Shown here: positions 1 to 15,200 of the stretch, piece by piece | Layout of the letters: every line of letters starts with the position of its first letter | Position numbering within the stretch: the stretch's first letter is position 1 | Source: Ephydatia muelleri | Taxonomy: Eukaryota; Porifera; Demospongiae; Spongillida; Spongillidae | Direction: 5' to 3' | Assembly (NCBI GenBank): GCA_013339895.1 | Contig: JABACO010000014.1 | Coordinates: 8,351,892-8,415,891, forward strand | DNA length: 64,000 nt | Notes under the pieces: generated by a model | Database searches by the model: none | What the model saw: only the letters and a program-made list of their open reading frames with translations | Told to the model about the DNA's origin: nothing | Made by a program: the position numbers and the translations under genes

Positions 1-134
1 TGTGAGAAAGAAAAACCACTAGTAACATCAACAGTTTCCATTATGTATATGAATGCATTGTGTATATCATATACACACAGTGGACATCTTGCAGTATTTA
101 ATGTATGTAGTAACAAATACATCACTTCTATTAG

Positions 135-233
135 AGAGGTCAGAGTCCATTGTGGATAGCAAGTTTGAATGGACGTCTTGATAAAGTAAAGAAACTCATT
201 GAAGCAGGAGCTGATGTCAATCAGGCTAATAAG
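135..233 (+). CDS. Ankyrin exon A1 (33 codons)
   Basis: Type A exon, AG before and GTTGGT after, phase 0. It codes one full ankyrin repeat (SPLWIASLNG core, then KLIEAGADVNQ). This is the leftmost exon in the window. It differs clearly from the type B exons in sequence. Confidence 0.8.
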
Positions 234-3200
234 GTTGGTGTGAAATGATCTGGCTGTATTGATTGATGATTGGTGTAGCGTTGCCTGTGCATACCAACTT
301 AATAAGACACGATAGACAAAGAAAGAACGGGCTGTACAGTTGGGAGTTATATTCCCAACTGCTTAGTAACCGACAAACAATACACTTGGGTCCATACCCA
401 ACTGTTCTGTCTTCTCTAGTAGCAACTCCCTAAGTCTTGTGTAGCTGATCCCTCTCCCCTCCCTCCCACCCCTGATTTACACAATCACTGCCCACCTTTT
501 GTCCAAAGCACTTTGCCATGCTCTTGTGTACACAAACCACCCATGCTGAAATATCTCTCCATCATGGCTACCGGGTATGTAGGTGTCCCTGTACGAGCAA
601 TTACCAGGGTGGAACCCTTCCTGTACTGATCTGTCTTGCTAGACGTTATATTTATGGTCATGCTTTCTGTACCAAATGCAATATCAGAGCACTGCAACTT
701 GAACAACTCATCACAATGCATAAAACCAGCAAATGCCACCAGGCATAGTACTAACAGTCTGACATCAGACAATGATGGTTTCTGCCCCACCAAGTCTACC
801 ATTGCCCTTAACATATCTGCAGTGACAGGCTCCTTGCACATCTTTGGCTGCACCAACTCACTCCTGAGCCCTGCCAGTGTCACCTGCACTAATGGTGCAT
901 CCCCCACTGATGGCAAACCATCCACCTGATGCAGCCACTGGCACCAGTACTTGCACTGCCTCATCTGTTGCAGCTCACGACTCAACAGACTCACCCAGAT
1001 GTTGGAGGTAAGAGTGCCAAGTGGATTTCTTGCACAGGGAACACCGGAACGCCTTGCATTGCCTCTGCCCACAGTTTCCATCTCTTGAAGGCACCCAGGT
1101 ACAGCGCCGTCCACCCACACTCGCACGCGAACGACTCACTAACACTTGCATTCGAGTAGACTTGACTATAGCACACCAGCACGCCATGTTCCGTCTTACT
1201 GATACTAAGAACTCACTGGCCACACCCATCGATCCTCAAAATCCCACATGCACTGGCCACACCCATCGATCCTCACAACTCCACACCCTCTGGCCACACC
1301 CAGAGACCCTCACTCACTGGCCACACCCATCAACTCACACTCACTGGCCACACCCTTGACCCCCACTGGCCACACCCATCGATCCTCACTCACTGGCCAC
1401 ACCCATTGACCATCACTGGCCACACCCAGGGGCCCTCATAGCAGGCAGGAATATATTCCCTTCCGTATAAGAGCTTCAACATAACTCATGTACATGTAGA
1501 CATCTTGTTTATATATACCGGCTGCAAACATCCTACCTGATACACTACACCTCCTCACACTCACAGACCACACCCATCAATCCTCACACACTGGCCACAC
1601 CCATTGATCCTCACAACTCTGCCAGGCTTGCCACCACTCACTGGCTTACTACTAACAGTCTGATAATATAGCAATCTTTAACAATTCTGTTTGCAAGTGT
1701 GGCTGTCGACTACCCACCAGTACTCTCATATTACACAGCTTGTGTGCAATGGAGTCCAGTACCCTAAGCACCACCACCATTTCCCTTCCCGTAGAACTCT
1801 GGGCTGCTTCTCCTGGCAACCAACTACCCTGTGCAACATGCAGGCCATGCTCCACTGTATACCCCCCTGAATACACCAACCTAACGGCTGAAGGGCTAAG
1901 CCATATAGGCTGGGCATTATATTGGGCCACACAACTAGATGATCTCCAAAACTCTAACTCCCGCTGCACACCTCGGTTGATCTCTAAGTGCTCACACCAT
2001 GCATGTCTGGACCACAGCAAGACGTACAAACTCCTAGTCATAATCCTAGACATTGGCCCCAAAGCCAACCCCATGGAAATAATCTTGCCAACCAAACTAG
2101 CAATAAACCGTGCATTCAGATGTGTGGCTACCCCATTGATCTGCAACATGGCACGCAACACTGCCAACTTAGCTTCTGGAACCAAAACACAGCCCCGTTC
2201 CAGGTCTGCATCAAATCCCAACCACGCTGTGCTAAGTGATGGGAACCAAACTGACTTACCCTCATGCACAACCAAACCCGCACATTCAAGAGCATTCCTC
2301 ACCCATGCACTGGCCTTTTTGGCCTCTATCTTACCCTTAACTGCACATATGCCATTGTCCAGGTACATCACTGCTTTAACCCCTTAGATCGCCATAGCTT
2401 AACCAAGGGTCACATAAGTTTAGAGAACACATATGGTCCATCAAAACCCAAGTACTTACGATGCGCCCACCACCACTTTAATGTATATATCACCCAATTG
2501 GAATTCACAACATCTGCCCATAAAAAGTTTTATGGCATTCCTTAATATAAAGAGCTCCAAATTTATCTCAGTTAAGGGGCAGTTGATTGATACAAGTGTA
2601 CTAACCAAGCACCCCCCCCCACCATGGCACTCCAAACACCATGTAATGATGACATTTGGGTTGGAACTTACATGTGTATCCCATCTCTGTGGATGGTTTA
2701 ATGGTGTGCTTTCCATGTGCATGTAAACTTCCCCTCCCCCTCAGCTGGCACTTGAGATGTTGAATATTATTAATTACCCTACTGATTGTGGTGGGTCAAG
2801 GCCCATGACCTCAGTCCTTACCCTAATACCACAAACCGCTGGCATGCATGCAAATTGATCTGGTGATGTTTCCTTTTCTACACCCTCCCAACATGCACCT
2901 TCTCCCTCTGTACTTCTCTCATTCACTTCTCTTCTTCATATTCACTTTCAAACTGTTCTCCCTTCTTGTGTGCATCTGTGATGCCTTTGTTCCTTCTCTC
3001 CTTACCAGGACAATGCAACTCCACTGTATATCGCAAGTGAGCAGGGTCATCATGATGTAGTACAGACCTTGTTGGGAGCTGGTGCTGGAGTGAATATAGC
3101 TACATCTGATGTAAGTGATGTTTAGTTGTGGAGAGATGTATGTGGACTAATGAGGGTATGGAGGGATGTTATAAGGATGCAGTGGCAAAAGGCTAAATGC

Positions 3201-6200
3201 ACCATTAATAAAATTTCTACCCACCTTCCCCTCCCCGGCCCACAACACATACATGTACACACAAGGTGTGCTATTGAGATTAAAGAAGTGTGCATGTTAC
3301 TCAGGTGTGGGTCATTCTACTATGACTTTGTATGGGAGCGTGCTTCACATTATCAGATCATGATGCATTTACTCATATTTGTTTGTCTTTGGATGAATGT
3401 TGCTTTTACGGTTTATTACGATAATAACTTGAATGGCTTACGAAATATGCTGTCCTGAATCGAGGGAGGGGGGGGGGGGGGGGGGGCAAAGAAATCTGTA
3501 TGGACCCCATCATCCAATACTGTAGAGCTTGAAGAGAGGATTACGAATCTCCTTTTAAAATAAAAATCTTACTTAAGAGATAAAAGATACGAGGGGTTTA
3601 AAAACGAGGGCGTAGGGGGTACCACCCTACGCCCCTTACATTTTATCGCATTATTGTATCTTTTTTGTTTCACTTCAGATTCACATGGGAGTCGCACCGA
3701 TCGATTCCTCGTAGTGAAAGTAACTCATTAGCACCCAAGTACAATCTGTAGACTCTCGCTATAACCTAGAGCGTTTTAACCCGGCCGTTCCAGAGATACG
3801 TCAACTTTGAAAGCTCATACCTTTTTTGTCTGATACAGTCATTATTGTTATCGAACTTAAGTGGAACCCATATTTAGTTATCATTTTTGTGGGTAGTGAA
3901 AGGGTTATATACTAAAGCGATTGATCTCCATCCACACTCTGTACTTTACCTGTAGATTTATAAAATATGAAGAGAATTGATTCTTGTGCAGTTGGTTAGA
4001 TAAGCAATATATGAGGAGTGTGTTCAAATAATCAGTGGAGGGAACTGAAGAGGTGGTGGCACCAAAGCAGATAGATGGTGTGGGGTGTAGATACACCACT
4101 CATCCTTTGCAATGCCTTATCAGTACATACATGTGTAGTAATAAAAAACCTTGCTACATGTATCTTGCTCACACGTAAAGGTGCAGCAAGGCATAAGTTT
4201 GCAAAGTTTCATATTCGAGTTTATAATATGTTAAAAAGACTTCAGACTTTCATATTAATCAAAGCATACTACTTACAACATACAACGAGTATTGTTGTGG
4301 GAATTAATGTGTAGGAATAAAGCTTTTAAACTACATGTACATGTATGTTTAGAACAAGAGCAGCTTGTACGGCATCAAAGCAGATAAATGTAGATGGTGC
4401 GTATAGGTACTTGTTACTGTACTTATTTCATTTCTTTTCTGTCACATATGTTTGTATGATAAGTCACTTTTGGAATAAATATTAATAATCTAATGCATGT
4501 ACCATTGCCATCATATCACCTTAGTTATTGCCCAGCCAGAGGTTCAGTTAATACAGCACAATACCACACATGTAGGTGGAGCTATATGTATGGATTACAT
4601 GTAGATCATTTAGATGCCATTCTCCACACTGAATAATAACCAATAATAAGCCTCTGTGGAATGTGATCTTGCATGCCGTATGGAATGGATCCTGCGGTTA
4701 TAGAGGATTAGGATATTGCTTGACTATACATGTATGAAAATAGCGAAATGGTGACATGTTGATGATACTTGAACCTTGTTTGGTGTGGTCAATGGATTTC
4801 ACCATCACATCCCTTGTGGTTAACTAGAGACAATGCTGATCTGGTGTTGTTGTCATTTCTACACCCTCCCAACATGCACCTTCTCCCTCTGAACTTCTCT
4901 CATTCACTTCTCTTCTTCATATTCACTTTCAAACTGTTCTCTCTTCTTATGTGCATCTGTGATGCCTTTGTTCCTTCTCTCCTTACCAGTACAATGCAAC
5001 TCCACTGTATGTGGCAAGTCAGAATGGTCATGATGATGTAGTACAAACCTTGTTGGGAGCTAGTGCTGGAGTAAATATAGCAACATCTAATGTAAGTGAT
5101 GTTTATAAGTTGTGGAGAGATGTATATGAGCTAATGAGGGTATGGAGGTGCATGTACAGTATCGGCCAAAATAAACATCACAGTTCGTCTTCGTACTAAG
5201 ATGGTTGCATTATGCAGTACGATCGAATAAAACTATTCAAAAACTATTCCTAAGACGTAGCCGACCATTGGCACCTTCATGTGTTAATAGTGTTACAATT
5301 TAGCGGAACGTCATCGTGCTTGCGCATGCAACTTCGTTTTAATATGTATGCTAGCGGAGCTCGTGGTTTAATTGAGAAGATGATGCTTCAAATGTCTCGA
5401 GAAAGCAACAGTGTGTTGTAGTTTCATCTTCAGTGCTCATTTGTTCTTCGACATTAAAATCCATTGGTCGAAAACAAGGTAGTGACCGCTGAAATTGAAG
5501 CGCTTGTCACAAGCGCTTCAATTTCAGCCTTCACTTTGGATAATCGACCGGAACCTTGTTTTCGACCAATCGGTTGTTTCTTCATATCTGTACCTCTTAA
5601 GAAAGAGATACACGTTTTCCCGCGTACAAGATAGTTTCTCCTTTAGCATTTTGCCATAGATTATTCTAAATAATCTATGCTGTATGTTAATTGCTGCCCC
5701 TCCTTCCACAACACATACATGTTCACAAAAGGTGTGCTATGGAGATTAAAGAAGCATCTCCTTCAGGGAAAGCCAAAACCCCTGTAGAAAACTAATCCAC
5801 ATGTGTAATAGGAAAAACCCTCTATCTAGCACAGCCCAGCCACATACATTCAATATACTGTACCATGAATAATATTTCTTGTCTAATTCAATACTTTCAA
5901 TCCACATGAAAGTGTATCTCCAGCAGCATGCCTTACATGTACATGGTATCCCCACAGTCCCATATCACATAACAATTGGTGTAGCGTTGCCTGTGCATAC
6001 CAACTTAATAAGACACGATAGACAAACAAAGAACGGGCTGTACAGTTGGGAGTTATATTCCCAACTGCTTAGTAACCGACAAACAATACACTTGGGTCCA
6101 TACTAAACTGTTCTGTCTTCTCTAGTAGCAACTCCCTAAGTCTTGTGTAGCTGATCCCCCTCCCCCCCCCACCCCTGATTTACACAATCACTGCCCACCT

Positions 6201-9200
6201 TTTGCCCAAAGCACTTTGCCATGCTCTTGTGTACACAAACCACCCATGCTGAAATATCTCTCCATCATGGCTACCGGGTATGTAGGTGTCCCTGTACGAG
6301 CAATTACCAGGGTGGAACCCTTCCTGTACTGATCTGTCTTGCTAGACGTTATATTTATGGTCATGCTTTCTGTACCAAATGCAATATCAGAGCACTGCAA
6401 CTTGAACAACTCATCACAATGCATAAAACCAGCAAATGCCACCAGGCATAGTACTAACAGTCTGACATCAGACAATGATGGTTCCTGCCCCACCAAGTCT
6501 ACCATTGCCCTTAACATATCTGCAGTGACCGGCTCCTTGCACATCTTTGGCTGCACCAACTCACTCCTGAGCCCTGCCAGTGTCACCTGCACTAATGGTG
6601 CATCCCCCACTGATGCCAAACCAGCCACCTGATGCAGCCAGGCACCAGTACTTGCACTGCCTCATCTGTTGCAGCTCACGACTCAACAGACTCACCCAGA
6701 TGTTGGAGGTAAGAGTGCCAAGTGGATTTCTTGCACAGGGAACACCGGAACGCCTTGCATTGCCTCTGCCCACAGTTTCCATCTCTTGAAGGCACCCAGG
6801 TACAGCGCCGTCCACCCACACTCGCACGCGAACGACTCACTAACACTTGCATTCGAGTAGACTTGACTATAGCACACCAGCACGCCATGTTCCGTCTTAC
6901 TGATACTAAGAACTCACTGGCTACACCCATCGATCCTCACAACTCCACACTCACTGGCCACACCCATCCACCCCCACTCACAACTCCACACCCACAGACC
7001 CTCACTCACTGGCCACACCCATCAACTCACACTCACTGGCCACACCCTCGACCCCCACTGGCCACACCCATCGATCCTCACTCACTGGCCACACCCATTG
7101 ACCATCACTGGCCACACCCAGGTTCCCTCATAGCAGGCAGGAATATATTCCCTTCCATATAAGAGCTTCAACATAACTCATGTACATGTAGACATCTTGT
7201 TTATATATACCAGCTGCAAACATCCTACCTGATACACTACACCTCCTCACACTCACAGACCACACCCATCAACCCTCATTCACTGGCCACACCCATTGAT
7301 CCTCACAACTCTACCAGGCTTGCCACGGCTCACTGGCTTACTACTAACAGACTGACAATAAGATTTATAAACTCTGAGAACTCTGGGCTGCTTCTCCTGG
7401 CAACCAACTACCCTGTGCAACATGCAGGCCATTCTCCACTGTATACCCCCAATAGCCAGTATCACTCACATTTGAATACACCAACCTAACGGCTGAAGGG
7501 CTAAGCCATATATAGGCAAGGAAATCTGTATGGACCCCATCGTCCAATACTGTAGAGCTTGAAGAGAGGATTAAGAATCTCCTTTTAAAATAAAATCTGA
7601 CTGAAGAGAAAACAGATACGAGAGGTTTAAAAACGAGGGTGAAAGGGGTACCACCCTACGCCCCTTACATTTTATCGCATTATTGTATCACTTTTGTTTC
7701 ACATCAGATTCACATGGGAGTCGCATCGATCGATTCCTCGTAGTGAAAGTAAGTCATTAGCACCCAAGTACAATCTGTAGGCTCTCGCTAAAACCTAGAG
7801 CGATGTAGTTAACATTTTAACCCGGCCGTTCTAGAGATACGTGTGGTAGGTTTAATTACCCGGGTTAAAACATGCTCAAGGTTTTAGCGAGGGTTTACAA
7901 GTTGTACTTGGGTCCTAACTAGCTACTTTCACTGCGAGGAATCGATCTATGTGATTCCCAAGTGAATCTGAAGCAAAACAAAAAAGATAATAAAATGGAA
8001 GGGGCGTAGGGTGGTACCCCCTACGCCCTCATTTTAAAATCCCCCGTATCTTTTTTCTCTTAAGTCAGATTTTTATTTTAAAAGCAGATTCGTAATTCTC
8101 TCTTCAAGCTCTACAGTATTGGACGATGGGGTCCATACAGATTTCTTTGCCCCCCCCCCCCCCCCCCATCTTGAATAATGTTCAACTTTGAAAGCTTACA
8201 TGTATACCTTTTTTGTCTGATATAGTCATCGAACTTAAGTGGAACCCATATTTAGTTTTCATTTTTGTGGGTATTGAAAGGGTTATATACAAGAGCGCTG
8301 ATTAAAAAGTTTGGATTGATTTAAAAGTTTTAAAATATATATACGTCAAAGGAAGACTATTATCTCGCATTTTTTGTTAATAAATTTTAGTGTATAGATA
8401 ACCCCTGAGAACCACATGCGTTTGATGATGTGGCAGCCATATTTATTTGTTAACTCGGCTTATATTACTAAGTGGGGGTAAGTGTGTTACATAACTATCA
8501 TACAACAGCTATCAACACTGAGGTTTATTTTTCTTTCACTTATGGCTTAACCTTTAATCTCCAGAGCCAAGTCCTACGCGTAGGACCAATATTTGAAAAT
8601 TTATTATAAATAGAAATGCAAATTTTTGTCATCCATTTTTCTACTGTTGTTTGATGTGTCTACCATGCTTAATTTACCAATTGACAATTCATTTGTTTTA
8701 ATCACGCTCATGGTTACACGATGCAAAAAACAGGATGCGGTTCTTAAAAATGCATTATGTGTACAATTTAATTGTCACAGAAAAAAGTATGACAAGTATA
8801 AATTTTTTGGATGTTTTTTGAAGCTTGATGTGTGTGCTACTTAATGCATTCTATGGCAGTTGTCAAACTCTAAACGATTTAGCCATTTGTACTGAAAACA
8901 CACTGTGCATTTTCAAGATTTTGTCCATTCACTTGGCTATTCCAAGACATGCGACTGTCAAATTACGTATTGTTCATATGCGCTTGTGGAGCTAGCAAAT
9001 TCCAAATCTAGAATGTACTTTTTTATTTTCCTAGTGACAAAGACCTGTCTCACTATCCCCCTTGTTTTGAACGTCGTTCTGATCTTTCCAACATTACTTG
9101 TTGGTAATTGAAGTTGCTTCACGATATACCGAAGACGTATCTATTGGCAATGAGTATTGACTGTATTGGACAGTCTTTGAAGAATTGCAAGGAAGGACCA

Positions 9201-12200
9201 GTATATTCAGAATTACTAACCATTTTTACAGTACAATGACTTTTTGGTTTGTTCTCTGTTCATATGGGTTTGCAAAAAATTAATTTTAACATGCGTCCTA
9301 CGCGTAGGACCATTGTCCTACGCATAGGACGTCTGGAGATTAAAGGTTAAGTGTTTCTTTGATAGTGTATGCCAGCCTCAAATGTCACATGCAAGTAAGA
9401 TCTTTTAGTGCATTGCGTAGTATCAATGGCAAGAGCTTCCTAATATATACCACAAACCACTTAGAAGACTTACATGTACATGTAACAACACAGTGGTTAT
9501 GTTCATTCACAGCAATTTACTAATCATTTTTGTTTACTTAGTTAATGAATTGATACATTTAGTTGTGTCAGCCAGACATTGTTTGGCAAATTTACTTCAG
9601 CTGACTAACCAGGTCAGTCAACCTAGGAGACGGTCCACTATCTGCACACATTATGAACTGTAGCATGCACAATCATTTGTTGTTTGGACTTCAATTGAAG
9701 TGTGCGTACATGTACTTGCACAACGATTACTTGTAAAACACAAAGGACTGGTCATTAATAAATAAATTGATCACTCTTGTATTAGGACGGTTGGAGTCCA
9801 TTGTGGACAGCAAGTTTCAATGGACGCCTTGAAGTAGTAACGAAACTCATTGAAGCAGGAGCTGATATCAATCAGGCTACTAAGGTTGGTGTGAAATAAT
9901 CTGCTCCATTTACAATGTGGTGGTCAGCATGTACTGGTAGTTTAACATGATTTGGAATAAAACGTTTTGGGGAAATTACAACATGTAAAAATGTAATAGA
10001 ATCATTAAATGTGCATCATTTTATTTTAACCAAAACTTTTCCATTCTGTCCTACAGTGTACATGTATGTACATGTAGTCATACTAACAACATGCTTGTAC
10101 ATGAGACAATTATGCCCTAGTCATGAGTTAATGGCTGTACATGTATCTCTATAGCTACTCTATCAAATCTGGATCATTATGTGCCATTAATGTCAGAATG
10201 TTTGGTAGATTTATCCCACATTGCACATCAGTGGTCTCTTATTTTATACTTTATGCCACATGTACATGTGTTCAAAATGTAATTTCTATACCAATTAAAT
10301 GTCCAAAGTCAGATGAGCATATGGAGGTGATGAATGCTGTTGTTGAGTGGTGGGACAATGACCAAAACCATCTGTATAGGGAAATAGATTGTTCTGGGGC
10401 AAAATTCCATACCCCAATGTGGGAACATTCCCCTCCCCCCTCCCCCCCCTCCTCCCTAACTGGGGCTGCATCGTTTATTATTCATTGGCTTCACCACTTT
10501 TTATTAGCAAATCCATGAGCGCTGGGATTAGGATATTGCTTGACCATATGAATAAAGTGACATGGTGAAATGATCATGCAGCATAGAAGCTGTATACTCC
10601 CTCCACATGCCTTACATGGTATCCTCACAGTTCCTTATCACATAACAATTGGTGTAGCCTCACCTGTGCACGCCATCTTAATAAGACACAATAGGCTGGA
10701 ATGGTACACAGCACACAGACCAATACTCCAATAGGCTGGAATAGTACACACAGACCAATACTCCAATAGGCTGGAATGGTACACAGCACACAGACCAATA
10801 CTCCAATAGGCTGGAATGGTACACAGCACACAGACCAATACTCCAATAGGCTGGAATGGTACACAGCACACAGACCAATACTCCAATAGGCTGGAATGGT
10901 ACACAGCACACAGACCAATACTCCAATAGGCTGGAATGGTACACAGCACACAGACCAATACTCTAAACATAACACCAAACAAAAATAACACTAATAACAA
11001 CAACTACATCGGGCTGCCAACACAACAACACCACAAACAACGCTGGGCAGGGGGCTTAACACAAACCTATATTTTAAAAGAAGATGAGCCCACATCATAT
11101 GGTCCATCAAAACCCAAGTACATGTACTTATGATGTGCCTGCACCACCTCCACATGGTGGTAACCCGACTTTAAATCAAAAGTAAACATATACTCACCTG
11201 GTCGAAAAAGCATCATGGCTATACTCATGTCTTCATACTTAAATTTCTGTTTCCGTACTAACTGGTTCACATGACGCAGGTTAAGTACCAAGCGCTTCTT
11301 CTGACAGCGGGCTGCAAATATACGGTCTAGCACTTACTGTCTGGACGTAACCCCCACTGAGCAGCTCAGCAACAGCAAGGTCCACAAATCCTGTGTTCAC
11401 CCACACCGACCGCTGATTTGTCCTTATATACGTCGTAGGTTTGGAGTAGAACGGTATCACATACCCTTCCCGTATTAAATCTACAATCCACTCTGGGGTA
11501 CATAGCACATCCACCCAAAACTGTACATGCTGTCTCTACCGCCCTTTGATGGACGCTGGTCAGCCATCACCCAATTGGAATTCACAACAACTGCCCATAG
11601 AAAGTTTTATGGCATACCTTAATGTAAAGAGCCCCAAATACATCTCAGTTAAGGGGCAGGTGATTTATAAAAGTGTACCAACCAAGCACAGGTTATCACA
11701 ACCCTTGATGACCAAAGCAGATAGATGGTGTGGGGTGTAGATACATCACTCATCATTTGCAATACCTTATCAGTACATAATAATAAAAAACCTTGCTACA
11801 TGTATCCTGCTCACACATAAAAGTGCTCTTCCAGAGCTGAGGAACAATCTCATAACAGTTAATATGAACAGCACATGGTGTGCACATTAGGACACCTACA
11901 ATGTCCTCTAACATAAGCTCCATCTCTTATATCCCTGCTCCCCATGTGGCATTCCATTTCATCCAATCACCTTGTCATGACAACATTTGAGTGGTATCCC
12001 ATAGCCATTCTTGGCTGACTCTGACCACCAGCAGCCATGTATCTTAAGCAGCTGATCATACATATAGACATGCAGCATGACATGCCTACATGTACATGTA
12101 GCTCTATACATGTGGATGGTTTAATGGTGTACTTTCCATGTACATGTAAACTTCCCCTCCCCCTCAGCTGGCACTTGAGATGTTGAATATTATTAATTAC

Positions 12201-15200
12201 CCTACTGATTGTGGTGGGTCAAGGCCCATGACCTCAGTCCTTACCATAATACCACAAACCCATGTGTTCCATGAACATGCTGGCATGCATGCAAATTGAT
12301 CTGGTGATGTTTCCTTTTCTACACCCTCCCAACATGCACCTTCTCCCACTGTACTTCTCTCATTCACTTCTCTTCTTCATATTCTGTTCTCCCTACTTAC
12401 ATGTACATGTGTATGTGCCTGCATTGGTGATGCCTTTGTTCCTTCTCTCCTTACCAGGACAATGCAACTCCACTTCATGTGGCAAGTGAGAAGGGTCATG
12501 ATGATGTAGTACAGACCTTGTTGGGAGCTGGTGCTGGAGTGAATATAGCAAGATCTGATGTAAGTGATATTTAGTTGTATGTTGACTAATGAGGGTATGG
12601 TGGGGTGTTGTAAGGATGCAGTGGCAAAAGGCTAAATGTACCATTGATAAAATTGCTGCCCACACCCTCCCCCCGCAACACATACATGTACACAAAAGGT
12701 GTGCTATCGAGATTAAAGAAGCGTTCACGTTACTCAGGTGTGTCAGGCCCAAGTGCATAGCGTATAGGCAGAGTTGACATAGATGATTCAATAGCACTTA
12801 CATGTAGTACCTCAGGTAAAAAGCAAGTGGGGTACTCTGATATATTATTTTTTGCTACCTTACAATCTCATTAAAATTCATGATATACTTTAACCCCTTA
12901 AGCACACTTCAATAAATGTCATATTGGATGAATAACCACATACATGTACAAGTACTGCTCTTTCGAACTCACAAAGGTGATCAAAATAATTAAACCATCC
13001 ACCTGATGGCAAACCATCCACCTGATGCAGCCAGGCACCAGTACTTGCACTGCCTCATCTGTTGCAGCTCACGACTCAACAGACTCACCCAGATGTTGAA
13101 GGTAAGAGTGCCAAGTGGATTTCGTGCACAGGGAACACCGGAACGCCTTGCCTTGCCTCTGCCCACAGTTTTCATCTCTTGAAGGAACACTTGCATTCGA
13201 GTAGACTTGACTATAGCACACCAGCATGCCATGTTCTGTATTACTGATACTAAGAACTCACTGGCCACATCCATCGATCCTCACAACTCCACACTCACTG
13301 GCCACACCCATCCACCCCCACTCACAACTCCAAACCCTCAGGCCACACCCAGAGACCCTCACTCACTGGCCACACCCATCACCTGGCCACAACCATCAAC
13401 TCACACTCACTGGCCGCACCCTCGACCCCCACTGGCCACACCCATCGATCCTCACTCACTGGCCACACCCAGGGGCCCTCATAGCAGGCAGGAATATATT
13501 CCCTTCCATATAAGAGCTTTAACATGACTCATGTACATGTAGACATCTTGTTTATATATACCAGCTGCAAACATCCTACCTGATACACTACACCTCCTCA
13601 CACTCACAGACCACACCCATCAACCCTCACTCACTGGCCACACCCATTGATCCTCACAACTCTACCAGGCTTGCCACCACTCACTGGCTCACTACTAACA
13701 GTCTGACAATAACATATAATATAGCAATCTTTAACAATTCTGTTTACCAAGTGTGGCTGTCGACTACCCACCAGTACTCTCATATTACACAGCTTGTGTG
13801 CAATGGAGTCCAGTACCCTAAGCACCACCACCATTTCCCTTCCCGTAGAACTCTGGGCTGCTTCTCCTGGCAACCAACTACCCTGTGCAACATGCAGGCC
13901 ATGCTCCACTGTATACCCCCCTGAATACACCAACCTAACGGCTGAAGGGCTAAGCCATATAGGCTGGGCATTATATTGGGCCACACAACTAGATGATCTC
14001 CAAAACTCTAACTCCCGCTGCACACCTCGGTTGATCTCTAAGTGCTCATACCATGCATGTCTGGACCACAGCAAGACGTACAAACTCCTAGTCATAATCC
14101 TAGACATTGGCCCCAAAGCCAACCCCATGGAAATAATCTTGCCAACCAAACTAGCAATAAACTGTGCATTCAGATGTGTGGCTACCCCAGTGATCTGCAA
14201 CATGGCACTCAACGCTGCCAACTTAGCTTCTGGAACCGAAACATAGCCCCGTTTCAGGTCTGCAACGAATCTCAACCACGCTGTGCTAAGTGATGGGAAC
14301 CAAACTGACTTACCCTCATGCACAACCAAACCCGCACATTCAAGAGCATCCCTCACCCATGCACTGGCCTTTTTGGCCTCTATCTTACCCTTAACTGCAC
14401 ATATGCCATTGTCCAGGTACATCACTGCTTTTAACCCCTTAGATCGCCATAGCTTAACCAAGGGTCGCATCATTTTAGAGAACACATATGGTCCATCAAA
14501 ACCCAAGTACTTATGATGCACCCACCACCACTTTAAATTTTATATCACCCAGTTGGAATTCACAACATCTGCCCATAGAAAGTTTTATGGCATACCTTAA
14601 TGTAAAGAGCTCCAAATTTATCTAAGTTAAGGGGCAGGTGATTGATACAAGTGTACTAACCAAGCACCCCCCCCCCCACCATGGCACTCCAAACATCATG
14701 TAATGATTACATTTGGGTTGGAACTTACATGTATATCCCATCTCTGTGGATGGTTTAATGGTGTGCTTTCCATGTACATGTAAACTTCCCCTCCCCCTCA
14801 ACTGGCACTTGAGATGTTGAATATTATTAATTACCCTACTGATTGTGGTGGTTCAAGGCCCATGACCTCAGTCCTTACCCTAATACCACAAACCCATGTG
14901 TTCCATGAACATGCTGGCATGCATGCAAATTGATCTGGTGATGTTTCCTTTTCTACACCCTCCCAGCATGCACCTTCTCCCTCTGTACTTTTCTCATTCA
15001 CTTCTCTTCTTCATATTCACTTTCAAACTGTTCTCCCTTCTTGTGTGCATCTGTGATGGCCTTTGTTCCTTCTCTCCTTACCAGAACAATACAACTCCAC
15101 TGTATATTGCAAGTCAGGAGGGTCATGATGATGTAGTACAGACCTTGTTGGGAGCTGGTGCTGGAGTGAATATAACAACATCTAATGTAAGTGATGTTTA

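Larger units (their letters stand above)
270..2495 (-). mobile_element. DIRS-like retrotransposon copy A, decayed
   Basis: Antisense in the intron between ankyrin exons A1 and B1. In its own direction it carries the end of reverse transcriptase and RNase H (2490-1652), a GGCCACACCC-rich tandem repeat (1440-1205), and a tyrosine recombinase region (about 1200-275). RT-RH followed by a tyrosine recombinase is the DIRS order and distinguishes it from LTR elements with DDE integrase. The N-terminal half of RT is absent. The same left boundary (ATTGGTGTAGC) recurs at 5977, 10650 and 17887. Confidence 0.8.
10645..11560 (-). mobile_element. DIRS-like fragment with internal minisatellite
   Basis: The left DIRS boundary (ATTGGTGTAGC) is followed by a 40-bp minisatellite and then by RT N-terminal coding sequence. 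Recombinase, RNase H and the RT C-terminus are missing. Paralogous to 17880-18912. Confidence 0.7.

Noticed and set aside
1205-1440. CRISPR-like array of short repeats
   Set aside because: Spacers are not unique and the units are irregular tandem copies inside a retrotransposon; the genome is eukaryotic.
1740-2387. 215-codon plus-strand frame, with paralogs at 13794-14246, 20474-21478 and 27335-27904
   Set aside because: Antisense shadow of the DIRS RT/RNase H, which is the strand with recognisable motifs.
10625-11003. Three long minus-strand frames reading Cys/Trp-rich repeats (also at 17877-18400)
   Set aside because: The 40-bp period makes all three frames read the same repeat in turn; this is minisatellite, not protein-coding.
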